Origin: an uncultured Lachnospiraceae bacterium
Lineage (GTDB): Bacteria > Bacillota > Clostridia > Lachnospirales > Lachnospiraceae
Direction of reading: 5' to 3'
DNA length: 62,448 nt
NCBI GenBank assembly: GCA_944384155.1
Contig: CALWSG010000020.1
Span: 1 to 62,448 of the forward strand
The stretch's first letter is position 1. Every line of letters begins with the position of its first letter. The notes beneath the pieces were generated by a model. The model was given only the letters and a program-made list of their open reading frames with translations. It was not told the DNA's origin and did not search any database. Position numbers and translations under genes: made by a program. Positions 1 through 8,342 of this stretch are shown piece after piece.

Positions 1-369
1 TTTTTTAATTTAACATCGTAATTCAATTAATATATATTATATTCATATCAAACGTTTCTATACTCCTATAAATCAAACCAAACAAAAAAGTCCAATACCA
101 ATTGTATTATCTACAACTGATATCAGACTTTAGTTAAATCTAATGTTTATAACTTTCCATTCGTACCAAACTCTTTTTACACAACTACACAATCACTACA
201 CAAATTTGCCATTGAAATGCATAAATCTACATAAAGATATATCCCTGTTCAAAACTCTGTAAATACTGATAATATAAGGATTCATTAGCATATAATAAAA
301 TATATGGATATACACGAAACAGGCACTCAAATTACTATTCCTAATTTCATAAATTACTATACCTATTCA
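1..369. other. AT-rich stretch with no gene recognised
   Basis: This stretch is very AT-rich, shows no long open frame on either strand, and holds no tRNA-like or strong hairpin structure that I can see. It lies downstream of the pheST operon and is probably the gap before the next transcription unit outside the window. Confidence 0.5.
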
Positions 370-405
370 AAAAACCTTTATTTTCAAGGCTTTCTGCCTT
401 TCTCT
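370..405 (-). terminator. Candidate terminator after pheT
   Basis: Read on the minus strand, a short stem (AAGCCTT with AAGGTTT, one G-U pair) is followed by a run of T about 45 bases after the pheT stop. An alternative stem AAGGC/GCCTT overlaps it. The stem is short, so this is a tentative Rho-independent terminator. Confidence 0.4.
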
Positions 406-448
406 ATATTTTTGCTGCACAATGCTGCTATCTTACTTGCCTTTACTA

Positions 449-2866
449 TCAGCTTCTAAGCTCAATGCCCATATTCTTAAGCTCACCTAATATCTTATCC
501 ATAACAGCCACTATTTCTTTATCTTCAAGTGTTCTGTCTGATGCCCTGAAGGTAAGAGAATATGCCACTGACTTATAACCCTCTTTAATCTGTGCTCCCT
601 CATATATATCAAACAGCCTGTAATCCTCCAAAAGCTTTCCGCCCTTTTTATCAAACACGCTTTCCACCTGACCTACAAGTATGCTCTTTGGCATAACCAT
701 TGCAATATCCCTAGAAACGGCAGGATATTTTGCAATTCCCTCATATTTTCTGTCAAATGTTGCAAGGTCTGTTATTTCCGGCATATCTATAACTGCCACA
801 TATGCCCTGTCACCTATATCGTAATTGTCTGCCACCTGGGGATGGACTTCTCCTAAATATCCAACCTTCCGTCCGTCATATATAATATCTGCCTGTCTTC
901 CCGGGTGTAAGAAAGGCTTTTTGTCTGACGGATCATATTCCTCCTTCTTGTGAAGTCCTATTTTGTCAAAAAATTCCTCAACTACACCCTTCATATCGAA
1001 GAAATCAACATCTCCGTACGCACCAAGGGTAAACTCCATTCTCTCCTCAGGCAGCTCCGTGACCGGAAGTGCCTTTGGAAGATATATATTTCCAAGCTCA
1101 TATAACCTTACATTTTTATTTCTTCTATTATAGTTAGATGACAGTGATGTAAGCATACCGTTTAAAGAAGTAGTTCTCATAATACTAAAATCCTCACCTA
1201 AAGGATTAAGTATATTGACTGTCCTTCTCATAGGTGAATCATTTGGAATCAAGAGCTTATCGAATACCTTTGGACTTTCAAATGAGTACGTCATACCCTG
1301 TGAGAAGCCGCAAAATTCTGCTATATCCCTTGCCACAGCCTCAATTCTCATTTTAAAGGAAAGCTTTCCTGCCGTTGCCTCGCCTGACGGAAGTGTTGTA
1401 GGAATATTATCATATCCGAAAAATCTTGCTACCTCCTCTGCTATATCCGCACTGCACAGCAGGTCCTGACGGAAGGTAGGTGCTATTACTTCTCCTGCTG
1501 CATCATCATATTGGATTTCAAGCCTTTTAAAGTATTCTTTTGCTTCCTCAAGAGTAACACTTGTTCCCAAAAGACCGTTTATCTTATCCATATCTATTTT
1601 TATTCTCTTTGGTGATACCGGCTCAGGATAGATGTCAACAGTTCCACACACTACCTCTCCCGCACCAAGCTCTTCTATTAAAGCACATGCTCTGTCTATT
1701 GCAGCCTTTGCATTTTCCGGGTCAAGTCCTTTTTCAAACTTACTTGAAGCGTCTGTTCTAAGTCCTGCCCTTTTTGATGAAAGTCGTATATTGGTTCCAT
1801 CAAATGTAGCCGCCTCAAACAAAATATTCTTTACATCATCTGTAATTTTGGAATTTTCTCCACCCATAATGCCTGCCAGACCTACTGACTTCTCTCCGTC
1901 ACATATCATAAGCATATTGCTGTCAAGTTCTCTTTCCTGTCCGTCCAGGGTTACAAACTTTTCTCCCTCTTTGGCACGTCTTACAATAATTTTCTTTCCC
2001 GCTAAAGCATCTAAGTCATATGCGTGCATAGGCTGACCATATTCCTCCATTACGTAGTTGGTAATGTCTACAAGATTATTAATAGGTCTTATGCCGCTTG
2101 CCGCTAAACGTCTCTGCATCCACTCAGGAGACGGTGCAAGCTTTACATTTTTAACTACCCTTGCACAATATCTCTTGCAAAGCTCTGTGTCCTTTATCTC
2201 CACTGATATTTCATCGGCAGCATTTCCTGTTCTTCCTGTTTCCTTTACTAATGGAGGCACAAATGGCTTTTTAAATGTCGCCGCAGCCTCTCTGGCTATT
2301 CCAAGCACTCCGAAGCAGTCTACACGGTTTGACGTAATTTCATACTCAAACACAGTATCGTGAAGTCCCAAAACCTCAACTGCATCCCTTCCCACTTCTG
2401 TATCCTCAGGCAGAATGTAAATTCCATCCTCAGGTGCATCAGGATAAAACTCCCTGCTTGAACCAAGCTCTTCTATGGAGCACATCATTCCACATGATTC
2501 CACCCCTCTAAGCTTACCTTTTTTTATTTTTATTCCGCCTTTTGTCTTAGTGCCGTCATGACCTCCTGCAACACGTCCTCCGTCCAGCACTACAGGGACT
2601 TTATCCCCTTCCTTAACATTATTGGCACCTGTAACTATCTGTACCGCTTCACTTCCCACATTTACCTGACATACTATAAGCTTGTCTGCATCCGGATGCC
2701 TGTCTATCTTTAATATCTGTCCTACTACTATCTTATCTAAGTCCTCATCCAATCTCTGAAAATTTTCTACCTTTGTACCTGTAAGTGTCATAGCATCAGT
2801 GTACTCTCTGTCCGTACAATTAAGCTCCGGCACATATGCTTTAATCCAAGATAACGGTGTATTCAT
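449..2866 (-). CDS. pheT: Phenylalanine--tRNA ligase beta subunit
   Basis: Beta chain of the cytoplasmic alpha2-beta2 phenylalanyl-tRNA synthetase, which charges tRNA-Phe. The 805-residue length is normal for bacteria. The chain begins with the usual PLSWIKAYVP segment. It then has the EMAP-like tRNA-binding domain (about residues 40-150), the B3/B4 editing region (ITSNRVDCFG near 180, then GQPMHAYDLD), the B5 domain, a catalytic-like domain near 480-680, and a C-terminal FDX-ACB domain that ends near the last residue and contains KYPAVSRDIAMV. It follows pheS after a gap of about 35 bases, so the two are one operon under the T-box upstream of pheS. The assignment is secure. Confidence 0.97.
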   Translation of the reverse strand: MNTPLSWIKAYVPELNCTDREYTDAMTLTGTKVENFQRLDEDLDKIVVGQILKIDRHPDADKLIVCQVNVGSEAVQIVTGANNVKEGDKVPVVLDGGRVAGGHDGTKTKGGIKIKKGKLRGVESCGMMCSIEELGSSREFYPDAPEDGIYILPEDTEVGRDAVEVLGLHDTVFEYEITSNRVDCFGVLGIAREAAATFKKPFVPPLVKETGRTGNAADEISVEIKDTELCKRYCARVVKNVKLAPSPEWMQRRLAASGIRPINNLVDITNYVMEEYGQPMHAYDLDALAGKKIIVRRAKEGEKFVTLDGQERELDSNMLMICDGEKSVGLAGIMGGENSKITDDVKNILFEAATFDGTNIRLSSKRAGLRTDASSKFEKGLDPENAKAAIDRACALIEELGAGEVVCGTVDIYPEPVSPKRIKIDMDKINGLLGTSVTLEEAKEYFKRLEIQYDDAAGEVIAPTFRQDLLCSADIAEEVARFFGYDNIPTTLPSGEATAGKLSFKMRIEAVARDIAEFCGFSQGMTYSFESPKVFDKLLIPNDSPMRRTVNILNPLGEDFSIMRTTSLNGMLTSLSSNYNRRNKNVRLYELGNIYLPKALPVTELPEERMEFTLGAYGDVDFFDMKGVVEEFFDKIGLHKKEEYDPSDKKPFLHPGRQADIIYDGRKVGYLGEVHPQVADNYDIGDRAYVAVIDMPEITDLATFDRKYEGIAKYPAVSRDIAMVMPKSILVGQVESVFDKKGGKLLEDYRLFDIYEGAQIKEGYKSVAYSLTFRASDRTLEDKEIVAVMDKILGELKNMGIELRS

Positions 2867-2901
2867 AATTTACCTCTTTTCTATAATTTACTATTATATA
2901 T

Positions 2902-3921
2902 TTAGAACTGCTTTAAAAATCTTATGTCATTTTCATACAGCAGACGCATATCATCAATTTCATATTTTAATAATGCTATACGCTCAAGACCTATGCCAAA
3001 GGCAAAGCCTGTATATTCCTCAGGATTAATTTTACTCATTTTTAATACATTTGGGTGAACCATTCCACAGCCCAGTATTTCTATCCAGCCTGAATCCTTA
3101 CACATTCTGCAGCCCTTACCGCCGCACTTAAAGCAGGTTACGTCCATCTCCGCACTAGGCTCCGTAAACGGGAAATGATGTGGTCTGAACTTAACCTTTG
3201 TATTTTCACCGAAAAGCTCCTTTGCAAACTGTGCCAGTGTTCCCTTTAAATCCGCAAATGTTATGTTTTTATCTATCACAAGCCCCTCTACCTGATGGAA
3301 GGACGGAGAATGTGTTGCATCTACCTCATCAGAGCGGAAAACTCTTCCCGGTGCAATCATTCTTATTGGAAGCTTTCCCTTTTCCATAACTCTTACCTGA
3401 ACAGGTGATGTCTGAGTTCTAAGCACAATTTTATCGTTTATATAAAAAGTGTCCTGCTCATCCTTTGCGGGGTGATTTGCCGGAATATTTAACGCCTCAA
3501 AGTTGTAATAATCATATTCAACCTCAGGACCCTCCACTACTTCATAGCCCATGCCTACAAAAATACGCTGCAATTCCTCAAGTGCTATAGTATTAGGATG
3601 GCGATGACCTACATTATTCTTCTTTGCCGGCAAAGTAACGTCTATTACCTCTGATTTAAGCCTTGCCTCCCTTGCTGCCCTTGACAGCTCATCCTTTACC
3701 TCCTCAAGCTTTGCCTCAATGACCGCCCTTGTATCGTTTACAAGCTGCCCTATTACAGGCCGCTCCTCTGCGGCAACATCCTTCATTCCTTTTAAAACTT
3801 CTGTAAGCTCACCTTTTTTTCCGAGAATTGCAACCTTTATTTCGTTTAATCTTTCAAGACTGTCTGATGATTGTATCTTTGCTATTGCCTCTTCTCTGAT
3901 TTTTTGTAATCTCTCTTTCAT
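2902..3921 (-). CDS. pheS: Phenylalanine--tRNA ligase alpha subunit
   Basis: Catalytic alpha chain of phenylalanyl-tRNA synthetase (339 residues, normal length). The N-terminal coiled coil occupies about residues 1-100. Class II motifs are clear: motif 2 around FRSDEVDATHSPSFHQVEG, and motif 3 in GIGLERIALLKYEIDDMR close to the C-terminus. The FTEPSAEMDV segment of the active site is present, followed by a small cysteine cluster (CFKCGGKGCRMC). It is the first gene of pheST. Its start follows a GGAAAGGATTG ribosome binding site, and the T-box riboswitch lies directly upstream, so expression should respond to uncharged tRNA-Phe. Confidence 0.97.
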   Translation of the reverse strand: MKERLQKIREEAIAKIQSSDSLERLNEIKVAILGKKGELTEVLKGMKDVAAEERPVIGQLVNDTRAVIEAKLEEVKDELSRAAREARLKSEVIDVTLPAKKNNVGHRHPNTIALEELQRIFVGMGYEVVEGPEVEYDYYNFEALNIPANHPAKDEQDTFYINDKIVLRTQTSPVQVRVMEKGKLPIRMIAPGRVFRSDEVDATHSPSFHQVEGLVIDKNITFADLKGTLAQFAKELFGENTKVKFRPHHFPFTEPSAEMDVTCFKCGGKGCRMCKDSGWIEILGCGMVHPNVLKMSKINPEEYTGFAFGIGLERIALLKYEIDDMRLLYENDIRFLKQF

Positions 3922-3956
3922 TGTTCCAATCCTTTCCGGTTAAATTTGTTGTAAAA

Positions 3957-4243
3957 GCAGTACAAGCTCCGTCTCATGCTTGCTTAAACATGGGACGAAG
4001 CTTGTATTATCATCGCGGTACCACCCAAATTCCTAATTGCTTTATCAGACAATTTTGGCCCTTAATTTTCCGCGTAACGTGCAGCTAAACGTCATTTTCT
4101 ACTTTTCCTTCAAAAATGCGGCTCCTGTGAGAAATTCAACAATTTACCTGAACATAAAAGGGCTTTCAGCCGATGACCCTCTCTCTCTTTATGAAAGTAA
4201 ATCCCTACTTTGCACATTCATTGCCTTTATCTTTTTAATAATG
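3957..4243 (-). promoter_or_regulatory. T-box riboswitch leader of pheST
   Basis: The minus strand carries the hallmark T-box sequence GGGTGGTACCGCG at 4014-4027. After it comes a terminator stem (3961-4006; ACAAGCTTCGTC pairs with GACGGAGCTTGT with one G-U). Upstream lies the stem I region, with a GAGAGAGGG segment and a likely specifier UUC (Phe) at 4131-4133 within GAATTTCTCAC. Binding of uncharged tRNA-Phe would favour the antiterminator and turn on pheST. The specifier assignment is by eye, but the gene context agrees. Confidence 0.9.
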
Positions 4244-4246
4244 CTC

Positions 4247-4275
4247 ATTTTAACACCATAAATTACTAATGTCAA
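4247..4275 (-). promoter_or_regulatory. Promoter of the pheST T-box leader
   Basis: A near-consensus sigma-A promoter: -35 TTGACA at 4270-4275, 17-base spacer, -10 TAAAAT at 4247-4252. Transcription would start near 4240, just before the T-box stem I. Confidence 0.8.
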
Positions 4276-4311
4276 CCGTTTTTGTTCAGACAGCATTTCA
4301 TGGCTTATTGA

Positions 4312-4410
4312 TTATTCCATATATTCATAATAATCCTGCTCACTTGCAAACAGCTTATATATTCCGTTTACATATCCCATATATCCATTGTCTACTACAT
4401 ATCCTTTCAT
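4312..4410 (-). CDS. Small 32-residue hypothetical protein
   Basis: A short open frame of 32 codons, too small for a usual gene-length cut-off. It starts with ATG at 4410 behind a good ribosome binding site (AAGGAAG, about 7 bases upstream) and ends in TAA. The product is Gly/Tyr-rich and acidic at the end. It begins MKGYVVDNGYMGYVNG and finishes with an aromatic, acidic tail (DYYEYME). It has no membrane segment and no Cys. I recall similar tiny proteins in Lachnospiraceae genomes but know no function. A perfect 13-bp inverted repeat lies directly upstream. The next gene downstream has its own promoter, so this looks like a single-gene unit. Confidence 0.55.
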   Translation of the reverse strand: MKGYVVDNGYMGYVNGIYKLFASEQDYYEYME

Positions 4411-4422
4411 TTTTATCTTCCT

Positions 4423-4469
4423 TTCTATATTTGAATAAATTACTTTTGTTTTCTTTTTCAAATATAGAA
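4423..4469. repeat. Perfect 13-bp inverted repeat before the small ORF
   Basis: Arms 4423-4435 and 4457-4469 are exact reverse complements (TTCTATATTTGAA), separated by 21 bases. On the minus strand the second arm ends one base before the ribosome binding site of the 32-residue frame. It could be an operator or an RNA hairpin that controls that small gene. Confidence 0.7.
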
Positions 4470-4520
4470 TACAATATGTAGTGTACCATTAAACGGACTT
4501 TATCCTGATTTTAACTAATT

Positions 4521-6074
4521 TTATGATAAAAGTGAAAACTCCTCAAGATTCCATACTTTATCGGCTAATCCATCATAAAACTCAGGCTCATGACACACTA
4601 TAAGAATCGCTCCCCTATATGCTTTCAATGCCCGCTTCAGCTCCTCCTTAGCTTCCACGTCAAGGTGGTTTGTAGGTTCATCAAGAACAAGTACATTTGT
4701 TTCGGTATTAATCAGCTTGCACAGCCTGACTTTCGCCTGCTCTCCTCCGCTTAACACTCTTACCTGACTTTCAATATGCTTAGTGGTAAGACCACACTTT
4801 GCCAGTGCAGAGCGAACCTCATACTGAGAATATGAAGGAAATTCATTCCATATCTCTTCTATGCATGTATTAGTGCCTCCCTTTATCTCCTGCTCAAAGT
4901 ATCCCATATAAAGATAATCTCCAAGAACTGCATTCCCGCTAATGGCAGGGATAATTCCCAAGACACTTTTTAAAAATGTTGTTTTGCCTATACCGTTTGT
5001 TCCTATCAGAGCTATTTTTTCTCCTCTCTCCATTCTTAAATTTATTGGCTTTGACAAAGGTGTATCCTTATCATATCCTATTACAAGGTCATTAGTTTCA
5101 AATATAATCCTGCCTGCTGCCCTTGCCTCCTTAAAATTAAACTCAGGCTTAGGTTTTTCCTTTGCCAGCTCTATAACATCCATCTTATCAAGCTTTTTCT
5201 GCCTTGACATAGCCATATTTCTGGTAGATACTCTCGCCTTATTTCTTGCAACAAAGTCCTTTAAATCCTCTATCTCCTGCTGCTGCCTTTTGTATGCGGC
5301 CTCAAGCTGTGCTTTCTTAACCTCATATACCTCCTTAAACTTATGGTAATCTCCCACATATCTTGTAAGCTCCTGATTTTCCATGTGATAAATAAGATTT
5401 ACCACGCTGTTTAGAAAAGGAATGTCATGGGATATGAGTATAAATGCATTCTCATATTCCTGAAGATATCTTTTCAGCCATTCTATATGATTAGCATCAA
5501 GATAATTTGTAGGCTCGTCCAAAAGAAGTATATCCGGCTTTTCAAGCAACAGCCTGGCAAGAAGTATTTTTGTTCTCTGACCTCCGCTAAGCTCCGTAAC
5601 ATCTCTGTCAAGACCCAGCTCCAATATTCCAAATGCCCTGGCTATCTCCTCAACCTTTGCATCTATCATATAAAAATCATGATTTGTAAGCATATCCTGA
5701 ATAGTTCCAAGCTCCTCCAGCATTTCGGACATTTCCTCTTCCCCTGCTGATGCCATGCTATCACAGATTTCATTCATTTTTGCCTCCATGTCAAACAGAT
5801 ACGAAAAAGCTCCCTTTAACACCTCCTCTATGGTCATTCCCTTTGTTAAGACAGCATGCTGGTCTAAATATCCAACTCTTACATTCTTATTCCACTCCAC
5901 CTTTCCCTCATCAGGCATAAGCTTCCCGGTAACTATATTCATAAATGTTGACTTTCCCTCTCCGTTGGCTCCCACAAGCCCAATATGCTCTCCCTTTAAG
6001 AGCCTGAAGGAAACATTATTAAAAATGGCTCTGTCACCAAAACCATGACTTAAATTTTCTACATTTAATATCAT
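4521..6074 (-). CDS. ABC-F family ATP-binding protein
   Basis: A soluble protein of 517 residues with two ABC ATPase domains in tandem and no membrane segment, which defines the ABC-F family. Members act on the ribosome, either as translation factors or as antibiotic-resistance proteins. Domain 1 has Walker A GANGEGKST (near 36), signature LSGGQRTK and Walker B ILLLDEPTNYLD. Domain 2 has GTNGIGKTT, LSGGEQAK and VLVLDEPTNHLD. A charged linker (about 240-320) separates them. Overall it most resembles the YkpA/YbiT-type group, not a known resistance determinant, but I cannot exclude a resistance role. Its leader has a strong promoter, hairpins and a duplicated ribosome-binding-site block, which suggests regulated translation or attenuation. 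Confidence 0.93.
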   Translation of the reverse strand: MILNVENLSHGFGDRAIFNNVSFRLLKGEHIGLVGANGEGKSTFMNIVTGKLMPDEGKVEWNKNVRVGYLDQHAVLTKGMTIEEVLKGAFSYLFDMEAKMNEICDSMASAGEEEMSEMLEELGTIQDMLTNHDFYMIDAKVEEIARAFGILELGLDRDVTELSGGQRTKILLARLLLEKPDILLLDEPTNYLDANHIEWLKRYLQEYENAFILISHDIPFLNSVVNLIYHMENQELTRYVGDYHKFKEVYEVKKAQLEAAYKRQQQEIEDLKDFVARNKARVSTRNMAMSRQKKLDKMDVIELAKEKPKPEFNFKEARAAGRIIFETNDLVIGYDKDTPLSKPINLRMERGEKIALIGTNGIGKTTFLKSVLGIIPAISGNAVLGDYLYMGYFEQEIKGGTNTCIEEIWNEFPSYSQYEVRSALAKCGLTTKHIESQVRVLSGGEQAKVRLCKLINTETNVLVLDEPTNHLDVEAKEELKRALKAYRGAILIVCHEPEFYDGLADKVWNLEEFSLLS

Positions 6075-6079
6075 TTTCC

Positions 6080-6159
6080 CTCGACTTTCCTTTCATGCTT
6101 ATATATTATGTTTCACATAATGCTCTAAATTCTTCGAATTTCTGCTCGACTTTCCTTTC
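6080..6159 (-). repeat. Direct repeat and hairpins in the ABC-F leader
   Basis: The 15-mer CTCGACTTTCCTTTC occurs at 6080-6094 and again at 6145-6159. On the minus strand each copy contains a ribosome-binding-like GAAAGGAAAG. Between them are two small stems (AAATTC/GAATTT, and ATTATGT/ACATAAT). The arrangement resembles a translational attenuator leader. Confidence 0.6.
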
Positions 6160-6174
6160 CTTCTGATAAGTCAC

Positions 6175-6203
6175 ATTATAATCTGTATAAAAATTTTAGT
6201 CAA
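6175..6203 (-). promoter_or_regulatory. Promoter of the ABC-F gene
   Basis: A -35 TTGACT at 6198-6203, 17-base spacer, and perfect -10 TATAAT at 6175-6180. It gives a leader of about 95 bases before the start codon. Confidence 0.75.
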
Positions 6204-6269
6204 TTATTACTTATTGTAGTATAATAAAATTATATTATCAATTAACCATGCCTTGGAAAGGATTTTTAT

Positions 6270-7541
6270 ATGGATACTTTAATATACCACATAGATGTAA
6301 ATTCAGCATTTCTTAGCTGGGAGGCTAAAAACAGATATAATATTCATAAGAAGAGGCTTAATGATGATGGCTACCATTCGGAAAGCTATCAGGATATACG
6401 CACTATCCCTGCCGTTATAGGCGGAGATGAGGAAATGAGACACGGAATTGTTTTGGCAAAATCAGACTCTGCCAAAAAATATGGAATCGTTACAGGAGAG
6501 CCTTTGGCTGATGCAAGGAAAAAATGTCCGGGCATCTTAGTCGTACCTCCCAATTTTGATATCTATGCCCAAAACTCTAAAAGCTTTATTGAGCTGCTAA
6601 AAAAATACGCCCCTTACGTTGAACAATTTAGCATAGATGAAGCATTCTGCGATATGACCGGAACCCAAAAGCTCTACGGTGACCTTACAGACTTTGCATA
6701 TACACTTAAGGACATTATTAAAAATGAGCTTGGATTTACTGTAAATATAGGCATCTCTGTAAATAAACTTCTTGCAAAAATGGCATCTGATTTTAAAAAG
6801 CCGGATATGGTTCACACACTTTTTCCTGATGAAATAAAGGATAAGCTTTGGCCGCTTCCTGTGAGAAATTTATTTTTTGTAGGCCGCCAGACTGCCTTAA
6901 AGCTGTCAGACCTTGGCATACACACCATTGGTGACCTTGCATCTATGGATAAAAATCTTCTTATTTATCATTTTAAGAAGCACGGAGAATTAATATGGAA
7001 TTACGCAAACGGAATAGACACGGATTCAATAATAAAAAAAGACAATGAGACAAAAAGCTACGGAAACTCCCAAACTCTTGCTTTTGATGTTACAGATGAA
7101 AGAACGGCAAAAAAGTTTCTTCTATCCTTATGTGAATCTGTAGGTGCAAGAATACGTGCTGATAAATCCTATGTCAGCACAATTACTGTGAATATTACAG
7201 ACTATGAATTTAACAATATGTCACACCAAATGTCACTTCCCTCTCCTACAAATGTAACAGAAAGGATTTATGACTGTGCCTGCACCCTATTCGAGCAGTG
7301 CTGGAACCATTCTCCGATACGCCTTATAGGCGTATCGGCAGGAAAAGCCACAAACACAGGCTTTATACAATATGATATGTTTGACTCGGAAAAATATGAA
7401 AAGCTGTCAAAGCTTAATGCAGCTATAGATTCTATCAGAAATAAGTACGGCAATGAGGCTGTCACAAGAGCCTCACTTGCCCGAAATGCCCTCCCTGACA
7501 ATGATGCCTTTAAGAAGTCAAAACACATAAAAAATATATAA
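6270..7541 (+). CDS. dinB: Y-family DNA polymerase (Pol IV / DinB type)
   Basis: Error-prone translesion DNA polymerase of the Y family, 423 residues. The metal-binding IDVNSAFLSW lies at the start, and the catalytic FSIDEAF near residue 119. The thumb helix-hairpin-helix region follows (IGISVNKLLAKMASDFKKP, then LSDLGIHTIGDLA), and a little-finger domain fills the C-terminal third. A QYDMFD segment near 370 fits a sliding-clamp-binding motif. The N-terminal insertion with HGIVLAKSDSAKKYGI is common in clostridial members. The start is set by AAAGGA before ATG. I saw no LexA box upstream. It converges with hisA, only 5 bases apart. Confidence 0.93.
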   Translation: MDTLIYHIDVNSAFLSWEAKNRYNIHKKRLNDDGYHSESYQDIRTIPAVIGGDEEMRHGIVLAKSDSAKKYGIVTGEPLADARKKCPGILVVPPNFDIYAQNSKSFIELLKKYAPYVEQFSIDEAFCDMTGTQKLYGDLTDFAYTLKDIIKNELGFTVNIGISVNKLLAKMASDFKKPDMVHTLFPDEIKDKLWPLPVRNLFFVGRQTALKLSDLGIHTIGDLASMDKNLLIYHFKKHGELIWNYANGIDTDSIIKKDNETKSYGNSQTLAFDVTDERTAKKFLLSLCESVGARIRADKSYVSTITVNITDYEFNNMSHQMSLPSPTNVTERIYDCACTLFEQCWNHSPIRLIGVSAGKATNTGFIQYDMFDSEKYEKLSKLNAAIDSIRNKYGNEAVTRASLARNALPDNDAFKKSKHIKNI

Positions 7542-7546
7542 CATTA

Positions 7547-8317
7547 TTACCTTAACTTTTTGATTTCATCGTATGGCAGCTCTCCCCCAAATATATCAAG
7601 GGCACTTCCAACTGTAAAATCTATAGCTCCCTTGCCAAGGGACTTAAGCTTTTCTATATCCTTCATAGTGCTTATCCCCCCTGCATACGTCATTTTAAAG
7701 CCTGCAAGCTTTCCCATCATTTCTGCAAGCTCCTCCTCTATACCGTTTGCCTTTCCCTCTACGTCGACGGCGTGGATTAAAAATTCATCACAGTAATCTG
7801 CCAGCCTGTAAAATACATCTTCACTTAAGGCAACATCTGTAAACTTCTGCCATCTGTCTGTTACAATATAATATTTACCATCTTTTTTTCTGCAGCTTAC
7901 ATCAAGAACAAGTCTGTCTTTTCCTGTTACCCTGCTAAGCCTTATAAGATTATCGTAATTTATATTTCCGTCTTTAAATACAAATGAAGTAACTATAACA
8001 TGGGAAGCACCTTCCTCAAGATATGACTTTGCATTATTGACATTTATTCCGCCTCCAACCTGCAATCCTCCTCTGTAGCTCTCAATGGCAAGAAGTGCCT
8101 GCTCCTTTGTGGCATCGTAATATGGAGAATCCGTACCGTTTAATAAAATAATATGTCCACCCGTAAGCCCGTCTCTTTTATACATCTCAGCATAAAACCT
8201 GGAGTCTTTCTCCGACACAAAATTCTCCTGTGCTTTATCCTTATAATCTGTAAGACTTCCTCCTACTATCTGCTTTACCTTTCCGTTATGAATGTCAATA
8301 CATGGTCTGAACTTCAT
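7547..8317 (-). CDS. hisA: HisA isomerase, eukaryote (His6) type
   Basis: Phosphoribosylformimino-AICAR-ribotide isomerase of histidine synthesis, a TIM-barrel of about 256 residues. It does not look like ordinary bacterial HisA. It matches the yeast His6 type in CIDIHNGKVKQIVGG, NFVSE, LQVGGGIN, VIVTSFVF, DVSCRKKDGKYYIVT, EFLIHAVDVEG and GSALDIFGG. The upstream GTG at 8323 is also possible, but the ATG at 8317 aligns with the start of the family and is preferred. It follows an ABC exporter permease after about 20-25 bases, so it appears co-transcribed with that transporter. No other his gene is in the window. Function is inferred from family; the subtype call is from recalled yeast sequence. 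Confidence 0.88.
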   Translation of the reverse strand: MKFRPCIDIHNGKVKQIVGGSLTDYKDKAQENFVSEKDSRFYAEMYKRDGLTGGHIILLNGTDSPYYDATKEQALLAIESYRGGLQVGGGINVNNAKSYLEEGASHVIVTSFVFKDGNINYDNLIRLSRVTGKDRLVLDVSCRKKDGKYYIVTDRWQKFTDVALSEDVFYRLADYCDEFLIHAVDVEGKANGIEEELAEMMGKLAGFKMTYAGGISTMKDIEKLKSLGKGAIDFTVGSALDIFGGELPYDEIKKLR

Positions 8318-8342
8318 ATCCACACTTCCCTTCCTCTATTTA

